Part shown: one piece after another, positions 1 to 7,290 of the stretch
Numbering within the stretch: the stretch's first letter is position 1
Layout of the letters: every line of letters begins with the position of its first letter
Assembly (NCBI GenBank): GCA_042088665.1
Contig: JBELMB010000050.1
Location: 1 to 30,750, forward strand
Reading direction: 5' to 3'
Source: JBELMB01 sp042088665
GTDB taxonomy: Bacteria > Pseudomonadota > Alphaproteobacteria > Rhodobacterales > Rhodobacteraceae
Length of the DNA stretch: 30,750 bases
Program-made: the position numbers and the translations under genes
The notes under the pieces: generated by a model
What the model saw: the letters and a program-made list of their open reading frames with translations, nothing else
What the model was told of the DNA's origin: nothing
Database searches by the model: none

Positions 1-5
1 TTCCC

Positions 6-581
6 ATGACCCAGTATCCTTACTTCTGGGTCTCCGGCAAACAAGGGGCGGTTCACCTCCTCAGAAAACCCTTCGGCACGCGCGGCAAGGTGCACCAGAT
101 CACTCCCGAAAGTGCCGGTTGGCGCTATGTCGGCTTCTCGCTTTATCGGCTGAAAGCGGGCGACACAGCGTCCGAGGTGACAGGCGAGCGCGAAGTCATT
201 CTGGTCATGGTCGAAGGCAAGGCCAAGATCACCGGCGCGGCGCAGGACTGGGGCGTTCTGGGCGACCGGATGAACGTTTTTGAAAAAACGCCACCGCATT
301 GCCTCTACCTGCCCAACGGCACCGAATGGGAGGCCGTGGCCGAGACCGATTGCGTTTTGGCCGTGTGCAGCGCGCCAGGTATGGGCGGTCACGAGGCACG
401 TCGCATTGGCCCCGATGGCATCACCCTGACGACACGCGGCAAGGGCACCAACACCCGCCACATCAACAACATCGCGATGGAAAACGAGGATTACGCCGAC
501 AGCCTTCTCGTCACCGAAGTCTTCACCCCGGCGGGCCATTGGTCGTCCTATCCGAGCCATCGCCATGACGAGGATGATTAG
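6..581 (+). pseudogene. iolB: 5-deoxy-glucuronate isomerase IolB, 3'-truncated
   Basis: The 191-residue product matches the N-terminal two thirds of IolB (KduI/IolB bicupin family). That enzyme isomerises 5-deoxy-glucuronate in myo-inositol catabolism in the cytoplasm. Recognisable stretches are the GWRYVGFSLYRL start of the first cupin and the GHWSSYPSHRHDEDD segment that opens the second, His-rich metal site. Family members run to about 260-270 residues. Here a stop codon comes directly after HDEDD, so most of the second cupin barrel is missing. The stop overlaps by 4 bp the end of a convergent gene of the neighbouring integrative element, which makes this point a recombination junction. 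The enzyme is very probably inactive. The ATG is only 6 bases from the window edge, so upstream iol genes and the ribosome binding site cannot be judged. Confidence 0.85.
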
Positions 582-907
582 CCATCGACGCGTTCCCGTC
601 TGTCGCCACCGGGATCTTCAATGCGCAGGGCTTTCAGCTCGTCCACCAGCATCTTTGCGGATGGCGGAAAAGCCAAGGTCACCGGGTCGCAGCTTGTGGC
701 CAAGTGATAATGCCCGATGCGTTCCGGCCCGCGATATTCGGTCACGATAGGCCAGTCATAACGATTGCGCAGCGTCTCCACGATGGCGCTCAGACGCCAG
801 CCTTTCACCCCGCGTATCACGTCCATGTGGTTGAGCGTCTGGCCCATCGCCAGCGCGCGACAGGCAAAGTAGACTTGCGTCGGATTGCTGTACCAATGGT
901 CACTCAT
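578..907 (-). CDS. helix-turn-helix-type small protein of the integrative element
   Basis: This 109-residue protein starts MSDHWYSNPTQV. It contains a segment GVKGWRLSAIVETLRNRYDWPIVTEYRGPERIGHY-like in layout, at about residues 30-70. That pattern (a helix, then 'WPI..E', then a beta wing ending in a His-Tyr-Leu) resembles the winged helix-turn-helix proteins common in alphaproteobacterial prophages and islands (HTH_39-like). It may regulate the element; this is inferred from the family pattern. The ATG was chosen because it overlaps the upstream stop codon in an ATGAGTGA arrangement, indicating translational coupling. A longer upstream reading in the same frame overlaps the coupled ORF and is less likely. 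Its stop overlaps the end of truncated iolB. Confidence 0.6.
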   Translation of the reverse strand: MSDHWYSNPTQVYFACRALAMGQTLNHMDVIRGVKGWRLSAIVETLRNRYDWPIVTEYRGPERIGHYHLATSCDPVTLAFPPSAKMLVDELKALRIEDPGGDRRERVDG

Positions 908-1091
908 GACAGCCCCTCCACAGGTCGCGCGACAGACACTCGACAGAGTTGCTGTGACGGTCCCAATAGAACCGGGCATCGGAATTGCTTGCGCGGGTCG
1001 CGGCGCATGTGGCATCAACTGGACTTGCTACGGTGGCAGTCGATGCCCCACGGAAGGCCCTGACCCCGCGTGCGGTGTTGGGGCTTTCCAT
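900..1091 (-). CDS. 63-aa hypothetical protein, translationally coupled
   Basis: This small protein (MESPNTARGVRAFRG... to ...LWRGCHE) has no fold or motif I recognise. What supports it is its position. Its ATG overlaps the stop of the AlpA-type gene (TAATG), and its own stop overlaps the start of the next gene (ATGAGTGA), so three genes form one coupled leftward operon. It is rich in Ser, Thr, Ala and Arg, with two Cys at about residues 29 and 53, and lacks a signal peptide or membrane segment. It may be an accessory DNA-binding or replication-control peptide of the element, but the sequence alone does not show this. Confidence 0.5.
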   Translation of the reverse strand: MESPNTARGVRAFRGASTATVASPVDATCAATRASNSDARFYWDRHSNSVECLSRDLWRGCHE

Positions 1092-1321
1092 TATGCGGCC
1101 TCCCCATTCGGGTCGGTACGCTGGGCGCTGAGATAGGCGTTCAGGTCTGTGCCGTGATACCCGATGCGCCGCCCGATGCGGATGAAGGCCGGACCGCGAT
1201 TGCGGTGTCGCCATTGCGCCAGTTTCTCAATGCTCCCGAAGATGCGCATGTCCGGGTCTTCCGGGAAGTAAATGCGGTCATCGTCGAGAATGCGTGTTTG
1301 TTGTGCTTGATTTTGTGCCAT
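1091..1321 (-). CDS. AlpA/excisionase-type MerR-like DNA-binding protein
   Basis: The 76-residue protein has the AlpA/HTH_17 pattern. A segment FGSIEKLAQWRHRNRGPAFI places a recognition helix, then RIGRRIGYHGTDLNAYL gives the beta wing and last helix. Proteins of this family act as transcriptional activators of integrase genes or as recombination directionality factors in P4-like and other tRNA-borne elements. It is the first gene of a three-gene coupled operon. A palindrome-rich stretch of about 110 bp separates it from the gene to its right and probably holds its promoter and operators. Whether it acts on excision or only on transcription cannot be told from sequence. Confidence 0.8.
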   Translation of the reverse strand: MAQNQAQQTRILDDDRIYFPEDPDMRIFGSIEKLAQWRHRNRGPAFIRIGRRIGYHGTDLNAYLSAQRTDPNGEAA

Positions 1322-1383
1322 CGGCTGTCCTTCGTTTTGGACGGTTTCTGATGGTCTTGAATTATCGGCACATTTTTCACCGT

Positions 1384-1441
1384 GTCACTAGTACGCGTGA
1401 CGCGCTTAAGCACCTTACAAAATCCGCACTTCGCTTAAGCG
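1384..1441 (-). promoter_or_regulatory. palindrome cluster upstream of the alpA-type operon
   Basis: Three symmetrical sites lie in the 113-bp gap between the unknown 316-aa gene and the AlpA-type gene. One is GTCAC/GTGAC around an 8-bp centre (1384-1401). The other two are copies of CGCTTAAGC at 1403-1411 and 1432-1440, 29 bp apart, about three helical turns. The second copy extends to a perfect CGCTTAAGCG palindrome and overlaps the end of the 316-aa gene. The position upstream of a leftward regulator operon suggests operators or recombination-protein sites. This is inference. Confidence 0.4.
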
Positions 1442-2385
1442 TCTTTCGCAAAAACTCTAGCGTATCTTTCTTTGAAAGGCGGGTCACATTTCACGACAAC
1501 CTGGTATTCCTTGCGGGTGGCGGGAGAGGTTGGCAAATCCCCACGAAGCGCGGCCAAATTGTCCCAAGCTTGGGAAAAAATCCGGTCCTCTGACACATAG
1601 GGCACCAGATGAGCGAGTTTTTCAATCTCAAGGATTAGGCCGCTCAACCTCTCGAGCCGCCTTGCGCTTGACACCCCGCCACCGCCTAGCCCTGCCTTCT
1701 TTCGCGTTTCAGAGGCAGACAGCGCCAACTCTTCAACGCCATCGTAAATGGCCTCAAGCTGACGAACAAAATACCCCGCAGAAAAGCCATCATCTGTGCA
1801 GAACTCGAAAAATTGGACAAGTGCACTCAACGTGACCAAAGACGACATCGGAAAGTGGTTCACACAATATTCAAGGATCGCTACGCCTTCCCAATTTTCT
1901 CCGAATTGCTCGCGCATCCACGTGACACTTTCGTCCCCAACCCACTCCAAGACTTGAGCGCTGATTTGATTGCTCTCTGCGACAACACCCGCGCTTTGCA
2001 GGGCCTCAAAAACGATAAACCAATAGTCGTCACCGCCAGAGCCGAAGAAAAAAGGCAAAGAACCTTTTGGAACATCCATAAACCGTTTCGGAAAACCGAT
2101 ACCTTCACCAAACGATGCTCCAACCGGCAAACGCTGAATATCGGCTTCGGCTTCCTCAAGGCTGGCAAAATAGGAAAAACTCGAAGCTTCACGGTCGAGG
2201 CCAGCTTTGAACCGAGTGATGACCATCCAAACCGCGTCACCGTCTCTGAGTTCGGCCAATGGACCACCAAGCGATTGAAGAACTTCGGTCCTAGGCCCCG
2301 GAAATTGATTAACTGTTTCTTGGCCTAGTTCGCGGCTTAGAACCCTTGTCCTCCTGTTTGGCCTTGTCCATTTGTTTTCAGACAT
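1435..2385 (-). CDS. unknown 316-aa protein coupled to the integrase
   Basis: I do not recognise a family. The protein starts MSENKWTRPNRRTRVLSR. It is mostly soluble and acidic-hydrophobic, without a signal peptide or clear membrane helix. Notable stretches are a glycine-rich run GLGGGGVSSARR near residue 235, followed by a helical, Leu-rich C-terminal part, and a Phe-rich segment LPFFFGSGGDDYWFIVFEAL near residue 110. Its ATG overlaps the last 8 bases of the integrase gene, so it is translated from the integrase message. Codon use is more AT-rich than in the chromosomal genes to the right, in line with horizontal transfer. Integrase-coupled cargo genes of this size can be maintenance or phage-defence functions, but nothing here proves either. 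Confidence 0.6.
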   Translation of the reverse strand: MSENKWTRPNRRTRVLSRELGQETVNQFPGPRTEVLQSLGGPLAELRDGDAVWMVITRFKAGLDREASSFSYFASLEEAEADIQRLPVGASFGEGIGFPKRFMDVPKGSLPFFFGSGGDDYWFIVFEALQSAGVVAESNQISAQVLEWVGDESVTWMREQFGENWEGVAILEYCVNHFPMSSLVTLSALVQFFEFCTDDGFSAGYFVRQLEAIYDGVEELALSASETRKKAGLGGGGVSSARRLERLSGLILEIEKLAHLVPYVSEDRIFSQAWDNLAALRGDLPTSPATRKEYQVVVKCDPPFKERYARVFAKDA

Positions 2386-3580
2386 TCAGATGACTAACCT
2401 CTTTTGCTAACAACCGGCTCCACGCCGCCATCAAATCCCGCCGCCGCTCCAGCAAATCGGACCGGGCATAGGCGCGCTCCACATCTGACCCCACTTGATG
2501 CGCCAGCGCGGCCTCTGCCACCTCACGCGCCGCGCCCGCGTCTTCACCGGCCCAATCGCGAAAGGTGCTGCGAAAGCCGTGCACCGTGTATTGCCCCCGC
2601 TCCATCCGCCGCATGAGCATGAGCATCGACATGTTGGACAAAGGCCGGTGCCGCTTTTGCCCCTCGAACACATAGTCCGACGCCATCGCCTTCATCGGCT
2701 CCAGCAATCGCAGCATTTCATCCGTGAGCGGCACGCGATGCGCCACGCCGCCTTTCATCCGCGCCGCCGGGATGGTCCAGAGCCGCGCGCCCATGTCCAC
2801 CTCATCCCACGTCATGCCCAGCACCTCGGACGTGCGACAGGCGGTCAGTATGGTGAATTGCAGCGCCTTTGCCGCCGTGGCCGTGCGCGCCTCAAGTTCG
2901 GCATAGAAGGCCGGAACATCCCGCCATGGCATCGCGTCGTGATGCACCGCCTTGGCTTTGACCTTGGGCAGAACCCCGGCTTCCTTCACCGCCGTGACCG
3001 GGTTCTCCGCATCACGAAAGCCTTTCGAGCGCGCCACATCCAACACAGTCTTGAGCCGTTGCGCGAGCCGCCGCGCGGTTTCATGTTTGTCGGTCCAAAT
3101 CGGTGACAGGCACATCATCACCTCGGGCTGGCCAACGCTATCGACCGGCATCCGGCCAATCTTAGGGAAGGCGTAATCGCGCAAGGTGTTGATCCATTGC
3201 GCGCCGTGCTTGGCGTTCTTCCAAGTCGGCATCCGGTCAATGTGAACCTGCTGCGCCAATTCCTCGAATGTGGGGATCTCGGGCTTTGCGTTGAACCGTG
3301 GGTTCAGGCCCGCCTTTGCCATCCGACGATATTCCAGCGCCCGTTCGCGCGCGGTGTTGAGCGTCACCACATCCGCGCCGCCCAAGCCAAAGTCGGTGCG
3401 CAGGGGCGCGCCCTTGGCGTTCTTCTGGCCCTTGACGGTGACGCGCACCACCCAACGCCGCGCGCCGGAAGGGTCCACCACCAGATACAGCCCCGCGCCA
3501 TCGCCGTGACGGCCCGCGCCTAAGTTCTCCACCAGCTTCTTGGTCAGCTTCCCGGACAGCGCCGCCATTCGTACCACCAT
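2378..3580 (-). CDS. tyrosine-type site-specific integrase
   Basis: The 400-residue protein has the architecture of P4-type integrases. An N-terminal arm-binding domain (DUF4102-like, about residues 10-95) is followed by a core-binding SAM-like domain (about 103-200) and a catalytic domain (about 215-385). The catalytic set is visible: Arg249 in TACRTSEV, Lys276 in RMKGG, His334 and Arg337 in HGFR, His361 in AHQVG and the nucleophile Tyr371 in ERAYARSD. The gene begins about 135 bp from the 3' end of tRNA-Ser and reads away from it, which points to that tRNA end as the attachment site. An in-frame ATG four codons downstream (MAALSGK) is an alternative start. The gene appears intact, so the element may still be able to recombine. 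Confidence 0.93.
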   Translation of the reverse strand: MVVRMAALSGKLTKKLVENLGAGRHGDGAGLYLVVDPSGARRWVVRVTVKGQKNAKGAPLRTDFGLGGADVVTLNTARERALEYRRMAKAGLNPRFNAKPEIPTFEELAQQVHIDRMPTWKNAKHGAQWINTLRDYAFPKIGRMPVDSVGQPEVMMCLSPIWTDKHETARRLAQRLKTVLDVARSKGFRDAENPVTAVKEAGVLPKVKAKAVHHDAMPWRDVPAFYAELEARTATAAKALQFTILTACRTSEVLGMTWDEVDMGARLWTIPAARMKGGVAHRVPLTDEMLRLLEPMKAMASDYVFEGQKRHRPLSNMSMLMLMRRMERGQYTVHGFRSTFRDWAGEDAGAAREVAEAALAHQVGSDVERAYARSDLLERRRDLMAAWSRLLAKEVSHLNV

Positions 3581-3640
3581 TCATACCACACAAGAAAAGC
3601 ATACCGGCGTAAGCGAATGAAATCCAGAAGAACCTCGGAT

Positions 3641-3670
3641 AAAGAAAAAGCCCCGCATTTGCAGGGCTTT
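3641..3670 (-). terminator. rho-independent terminator downstream of tRNA-Ser
   Basis: Read leftward, AAAGCCC and GGGCTTT arms (3647-3653 and 3664-3670) form a hairpin with a short loop and one internal mismatch. CTTTTTCTTT follows, a good U-tract. It sits 45 bp beyond the tRNA 3' end and before the integrase start, so it would end the tRNA transcript and insulate the integrase from it. Confidence 0.7.
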
Positions 3671-3714
3671 GAGCGGCTTTAGCGCATCGGGTGCAACTGA
3701 GAAAAAAGGGGCGG

Positions 3715-3804
3715 TGGCGGAGGCTCAGGGATTCGAACCCTGGGGACGCTCTCACGCCCAACGGTTTTCAAGACCGCCGCATTCGACCACTCTGCCAAAC
3801 CTCC
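3715..3804 (-). tRNA. tRNA-Ser (anticodon UGA)
   Basis: The leftward strand folds as a class II tRNA of 90 nt. The acceptor stem is GGAGGTT with AGCCTCC, followed by discriminator G and encoded CCA. The anticodon stem-loop GCGGT-CTTGAAA-ACCGT gives anticodon TGA. A long variable arm follows, and the T-loop is GGTTCGAATCC. The long variable arm and anticodon identify it as serine tRNA for UCA codons. The gene is intact although the integrative element abuts its 3' end, as expected when the element restores the tRNA sequence on insertion. Confidence 0.97.
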
Positions 3805-4041
3805 GTGCCGCGCAGGCTTAGACAAGCCTTGGCGATTCTGGAAGCACCGCCGGGGAAAAACCACCCAGATTCGCAATGATGGCTTTCCATAACAGCCATT
3901 AAACAGTAACATACCGACAAAACGGGGCCGTCAGAGACCCTGACAGCGCACTTGAGGCAGTATCACAGAGACACCCACCGAACGACCGGTCAACCCGGCG
4001 CGGCACCGCATAATGCGGTTGGGGATGGCAAGAGGCACGAG

Positions 4042-4962
4042 ATGAGCGGTTTTTCGATCAAGACTAATGGCGTTTTGCGCGCGACCCTCTGTGTCGCTGC
4101 GCTGTTGACCCTGCAGGCCTGCAGCGAGGGGCAGATGCCGGCTTTTCTGCAGGCCAAACCGCAAGGCGACGAGGTCAGTCGGGGCGTCTCGACGGAGACC
4201 GGCTTTGGCGGCACGACAGAGCGCGATGTAGAAGCGCCTGATATTTTCGCGGCAAACGAGGCAGGCCTATGGGATGGACGCCCCTCTCTGGGCGGCGTGT
4301 GGATCGCGCATCCGGACGTCAAGGAACCCGAGCGCGGCATCATCCGAAACGAAGCCAACGGGAAATTCGTGATCGGCGCGTTGTTCCGCAAAGAACGTCA
4401 GACGCCGGGTCCCCGCTTGCAAGTGTCTTCTGACGCGGCAGCGGCGCTCGGCATGTTGGCGGGCGCGCCCACCAATCTTGACGTGGTGGCCCTGCGCCGC
4501 GAAGAGGTCACCGCCGCGCCCGAGCCATTGACGCCAGCGACCGCCATTGCCTCTGAAGAGGCCGCTGGAACGGTGCCTGCCGCCCCGGCCGTAACCGAAG
4601 GCGCGTTGGATCCGGTGCTTGACAGTGCTTCGCGTGCGCTGGACGCCGCACCCGCCGCGACCCGCACCGCTGCCGTGACACCCGCCGTTGCAACCGCGCC
4701 GAAACCGGCCAGCAAGCCGCGCAGCGCCATCGCCAAGCCCTTCATCCAGATCGGTATTTTCAGCGTCGAGCAGAACGCCAAGAACACCGCTACGGCCATG
4801 CGCCAGGCGGGGCTGATCCCCACGGTGAAGCCCGGCAAGTCCAACGGCAAGCCCTTCTGGCGGGTGGTCGTAGGCCCGGCACAGACGGCGGACGAACGCG
4901 GGACCTTGCTCAAGACGATCAAGGACACCGGGTTCGAGGATGCCTACGCGGTGACCGACTGA
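4042..4962 (+). CDS. SPOR-domain lipoprotein
   Basis: This 306-residue protein begins with a lipoprotein signal: a hydrophobic stretch ending LLTLQAC, where the Cys at about residue 26 would be lipidated. A central Ala/Pro/Thr-rich linker (about residues 120-230) leads to a C-terminal SPOR domain beginning near AKPFIQIGIFSVEQNA and ending FEDAYAVTD. SPOR domains bind denuded glycan strands of septal peptidoglycan, so a periplasmic role in cell division or wall remodelling is likely. The ATG at 4042 was preferred to an upstream in-frame ATG because AGAGG lies just before it and the signal peptide then starts correctly. It is followed by a D,D-carboxypeptidase gene, a fitting partner. Confidence 0.85.
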   Translation: MSGFSIKTNGVLRATLCVAALLTLQACSEGQMPAFLQAKPQGDEVSRGVSTETGFGGTTERDVEAPDIFAANEAGLWDGRPSLGGVWIAHPDVKEPERGIIRNEANGKFVIGALFRKERQTPGPRLQVSSDAAAALGMLAGAPTNLDVVALRREEVTAAPEPLTPATAIASEEAAGTVPAAPAVTEGALDPVLDSASRALDAAPAATRTAAVTPAVATAPKPASKPRSAIAKPFIQIGIFSVEQNAKNTATAMRQAGLIPTVKPGKSNGKPFWRVVVGPAQTADERGTLLKTIKDTGFEDAYAVTD

Positions 4963-5292
4963 CATTGGCGGCACCGATGGGCGGCATGACCGGCCTAGCG
5001 AGAACGGCCTGCCCTGAGCTTGGCTTGTCCGAGCGCGAGGCCTGCACTCACCTTGCCGTGCATGGATCTGCGTCACGGTCTGCTCAACGCGTCGACGCTC
5101 CCCGAGCGACTTGAAGTGTAGGGTATGGCGCAACGGCGCCCTCGCACTTGTCCAGTGCGCGTGTTTTCGCGTGTCCCAATGCCAGATCGTGCAACCAGGC
5201 GAAGGCGCGCTCCTGCATTGGGTGACACGCCCCCGCGCATCGGCGATACTGCGGACAAAAGACGACTCGCCGCAGAGAGAGGTTCTGAGAGC
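4963..5292. other. intergenic stretch without a recognisable gene
   Basis: These 330 bases separate the SPOR lipoprotein gene from the carboxypeptidase gene. Open frames here are short or antisense extensions of frames from neighbouring genes. I see no convincing terminator hairpin after 4962 and no clear promoter. The stretch presumably holds the promoter of the carboxypeptidase-tmk-holB operon. Confidence 0.5.
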
Positions 5293-6618
5293 ATGACTGC
5301 CCTTTCCCGTCCGATCCGCCCTGCCGAAGGCACGCGGCTCCCCCCTGCCGTTTTCATCGAACGAGGCTCGACGCCGGTACAGGGTCGGAAGTACGCTGCG
5401 ACAGGCAACCGGGTCGCAGTATCGGTGCCAACTCAGACCCGATTTGCGCTGGCTTTCATCACGCTTCTCTTTGCAGCCGCCGTGCTGCTTGCGGGCCCTG
5501 TGCGGGCGTTTGAAACCCCCGCGCGCGCGGCCTTCGTGATGGATATGACCACCGGGACGGTGCTCTTGAACAAGAATGCCGACGAGGCACTGCCGCCGGC
5601 GTCCATGTCCAAGCTGATGACACTTTATATGGCTTTCGAGGCCGTGCGCGATGGCCGCCTGCGGATCGACGAACGGCTGCCAGTGTCCTCGCACGCCATG
5701 TCCTTTGGCGGGTCGACCATGTTCCTCAACACTCAGGACCGGGTAAAGGTCGAGGATCTGCTGCGCGGTATCATCGTGCTCTCCGGCAACGACGCCTGCG
5801 TGGTGCTGGCAGAGGCGCTCTCCCCCGATGGGACAGAGGCTGGCTTTGCCCGGCTCATGACGCAGCGCGCGGCGCAGATGGGCATGACGAATTCGATCTT
5901 CAAGAACTCCTCCGGCTGGCCCGCAACGGGCCACATGATGTCCATGCGCGACCTCTCGTTGCTGGCCGTGCGGCTGATCGAGGATTTTCCGGAATACTAT
6001 CCCATGTTCGCAGAGCGCAAATTTGCGTTCGACGGGCGCGCCCCCTCCAACGTCAACAACCGCAATCCTTTGCTGTCCCTGAACATTGGCGCCGACGGGC
6101 TCAAGACCGGGCACACCCAAGAGGCAGGTTTCGGACTGGTTGGCTCTGCCCGGAACGGCACCCGGCGCGTGGTCTTTGCGATCACTGGCCTCGACAGTTC
6201 CCGCGCGCGCGCCGAACAATCCGAAGCCATCGTCAACTGGGCCTTTCGCCAATTTGCCGAACAGACCGTCGTCACCCGGGGCGAAGCCGTCGCTCAGGCA
6301 GAGATCTGGATGGGTGCCGCCGAGACCGTCGACCTCGTGACCGAGCAAGACGTGCGCCTGTTGCTGCCCACCATGACGGTCGGTGGCCACAAGGCCGAAG
6401 TGGTCTACACCGGCCCGATCGAGGCCCCCGTCCGGCGCGGCCAGCAATTGGCAGAGCTGATCATCCGGCCCGACAACCTGCCCGAAACCCGCGTGCCTCT
6501 GGTGGCCGGTCAGGACGTCGAAGCCGGCGGTTTCATGGACCGCATGCTGACGGTCAGCCAGGTGCTGTTGCAACGTTTCTCTGACCGGGCCGAGGCCGCG
6601 GACGGCCAGGGGTCCTAA
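5293..6618 (+). CDS. D-alanyl-D-alanine carboxypeptidase (penicillin-binding protein, S11 family)
   Basis: The protein removes the terminal D-Ala of peptidoglycan pentapeptides in the periplasm. The three penicillin-binding signatures are present in order: SMSK (S-x-x-K) after EALPPA, SGN in IVLSGNDACVV, and KTGHT in DGLKTGHTQEAGFG. A secretion signal is formed by RFALAFITLLFAAAVLLAGPVRA, after which the mature protein would start FETPARAAF. With the ATG at 5293 there are about 50 residues before the hydrophobic core, unusually many. A GTG at 5425 (MPTQTRFALAF...) gives a 397-residue protein of usual family length and may be the true start, though no strong ribosome binding site precedes either. 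The stop codon is followed immediately by the GTG start of tmk, so the two are co-transcribed. Confidence 0.9.
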   Translation: MTALSRPIRPAEGTRLPPAVFIERGSTPVQGRKYAATGNRVAVSVPTQTRFALAFITLLFAAAVLLAGPVRAFETPARAAFVMDMTTGTVLLNKNADEALPPASMSKLMTLYMAFEAVRDGRLRIDERLPVSSHAMSFGGSTMFLNTQDRVKVEDLLRGIIVLSGNDACVVLAEALSPDGTEAGFARLMTQRAAQMGMTNSIFKNSSGWPATGHMMSMRDLSLLAVRLIEDFPEYYPMFAERKFAFDGRAPSNVNNRNPLLSLNIGADGLKTGHTQEAGFGLVGSARNGTRRVVFAITGLDSSRARAEQSEAIVNWAFRQFAEQTVVTRGEAVAQAEIWMGAAETVDLVTEQDVRLLLPTMTVGGHKAEVVYTGPIEAPVRRGQQLAELIIRPDNLPETRVPLVAGQDVEAGGFMDRMLTVSQVLLQRFSDRAEAADGQGS

Positions 6619-7290
6619 GTGACCGCGACCACAGCGACCGGGCTGTTTGTGTCCTTCGAAGGGATCGATGGCTCCGGCAAATCCACCCAGCTTCGGCGGC
6701 TGGCCGAAAGCCTTCGCATGGCGGGCCATGACCCGGTGCTGACCCGCGAACCCGGGGGCAGCCCGGGAGCGGAGGATATTCGGGCTCTGGTGTTGCAGGG
6801 GGATCCTGACCGCTGGTCGCCCGAGACCGAATTGCTGCTCTTTACAGCCGCGCGGCGCGACCATCTGGAACGCACGATCCGTCCCGCTCTGGAAAACGGA
6901 CGCATCGTGCTGTGTGACCGTTTCGCCGACAGCACCCGCATGTATCAGGGCCGTGCAGGACTGCGCCCAGAGGTCGACGCCCTGCACGACCTGATGATCG
7001 GCACAGAGCCGGACCTGACCTTGCTGATCGACATGGACCCCACGGCTGCGCTGTCACGTGCCAAGGCCCGCGCCACGGTTGAAGAGCGTTTCGAAGACTT
7101 CGGCCTCGCGCTCCAGGAACAGATGCGCAGGAATTTTCTGGACTTGGCGCAGGAATTTCCCAAGCGCGTCAGGGTGATCGACGGCAATCGCAACATGGAA
7201 GCAGTCGCGGCAGACATCCTGACCGTTGTCACGGAGCACTTGCCCCGGGTGCAGAACAGGGCGCAAAACCGGGTACATCCCGATGGCTGA
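6619..7290 (+). CDS. tmk: thymidylate kinase
   Basis: The 223-residue enzyme phosphorylates dTMP to dTDP with ATP in the cytoplasm. The P-loop GIDGSGKST is at about residues 15-23, and the DRX-type motif lies in LCDRFADSTRMYQG. The TREPGG motif of the dTMP site and the lid segment RFEDFG are also present. It starts with GTG directly after the stop of the carboxypeptidase gene, and its end overlaps the start of holB by 8 bp. This is a tightly coupled three-gene operon; tmk-holB adjacency is common in bacteria. The last dozen residues (NRAQNRVHPDG) look like an unconserved tail. Confidence 0.95.
   Translation: MTATTATGLFVSFEGIDGSGKSTQLRRLAESLRMAGHDPVLTREPGGSPGAEDIRALVLQGDPDRWSPETELLLFTAARRDHLERTIRPALENGRIVLCDRFADSTRMYQGRAGLRPEVDALHDLMIGTEPDLTLLIDMDPTAALSRAKARATVEERFEDFGLALQEQMRRNFLDLAQEFPKRVRVIDGNRNMEAVAADILTVVTEHLPRVQNRAQNRVHPDG

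Larger units (their letters stand above)
578..3714. mobile_element. tRNA-Ser-associated integrative element (left end uncertain)
   Basis: All five genes between the truncated iolB and tRNA-Ser read leftward, away from the tRNA 3' end. They comprise a tyrosine integrase with an arm-binding domain, an unknown protein translationally coupled to it, an AlpA-type regulator, a small coupled ORF and a DNA-binding-like protein. An integrase directly beside a tRNA 3' end is the standard layout for elements that use the tRNA end as attachment site. I looked for a copy of the tRNA 3' sequence near the iolB junction and found none. Either the element continues left of the window with iolB inside it, or its distal end was lost in a deletion that also cut iolB. 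The extent given is therefore the minimum. Confidence 0.7.

Noticed and set aside
560..640. A copy of the tRNA-Ser 3' end at the iolB junction (second attachment site)
   Set aside because: Read by eye against 3715-3780 on both strands; only short chance matches of a few bases were seen.
4267..6987. 906-codon open frame on the minus strand
   Set aside because: It lies antisense to three well-recognised genes (SPOR lipoprotein, D,D-carboxypeptidase, tmk). Its translation is Gly/His/Arg-rich with no family features, as expected for a shadow frame in GC-rich DNA.
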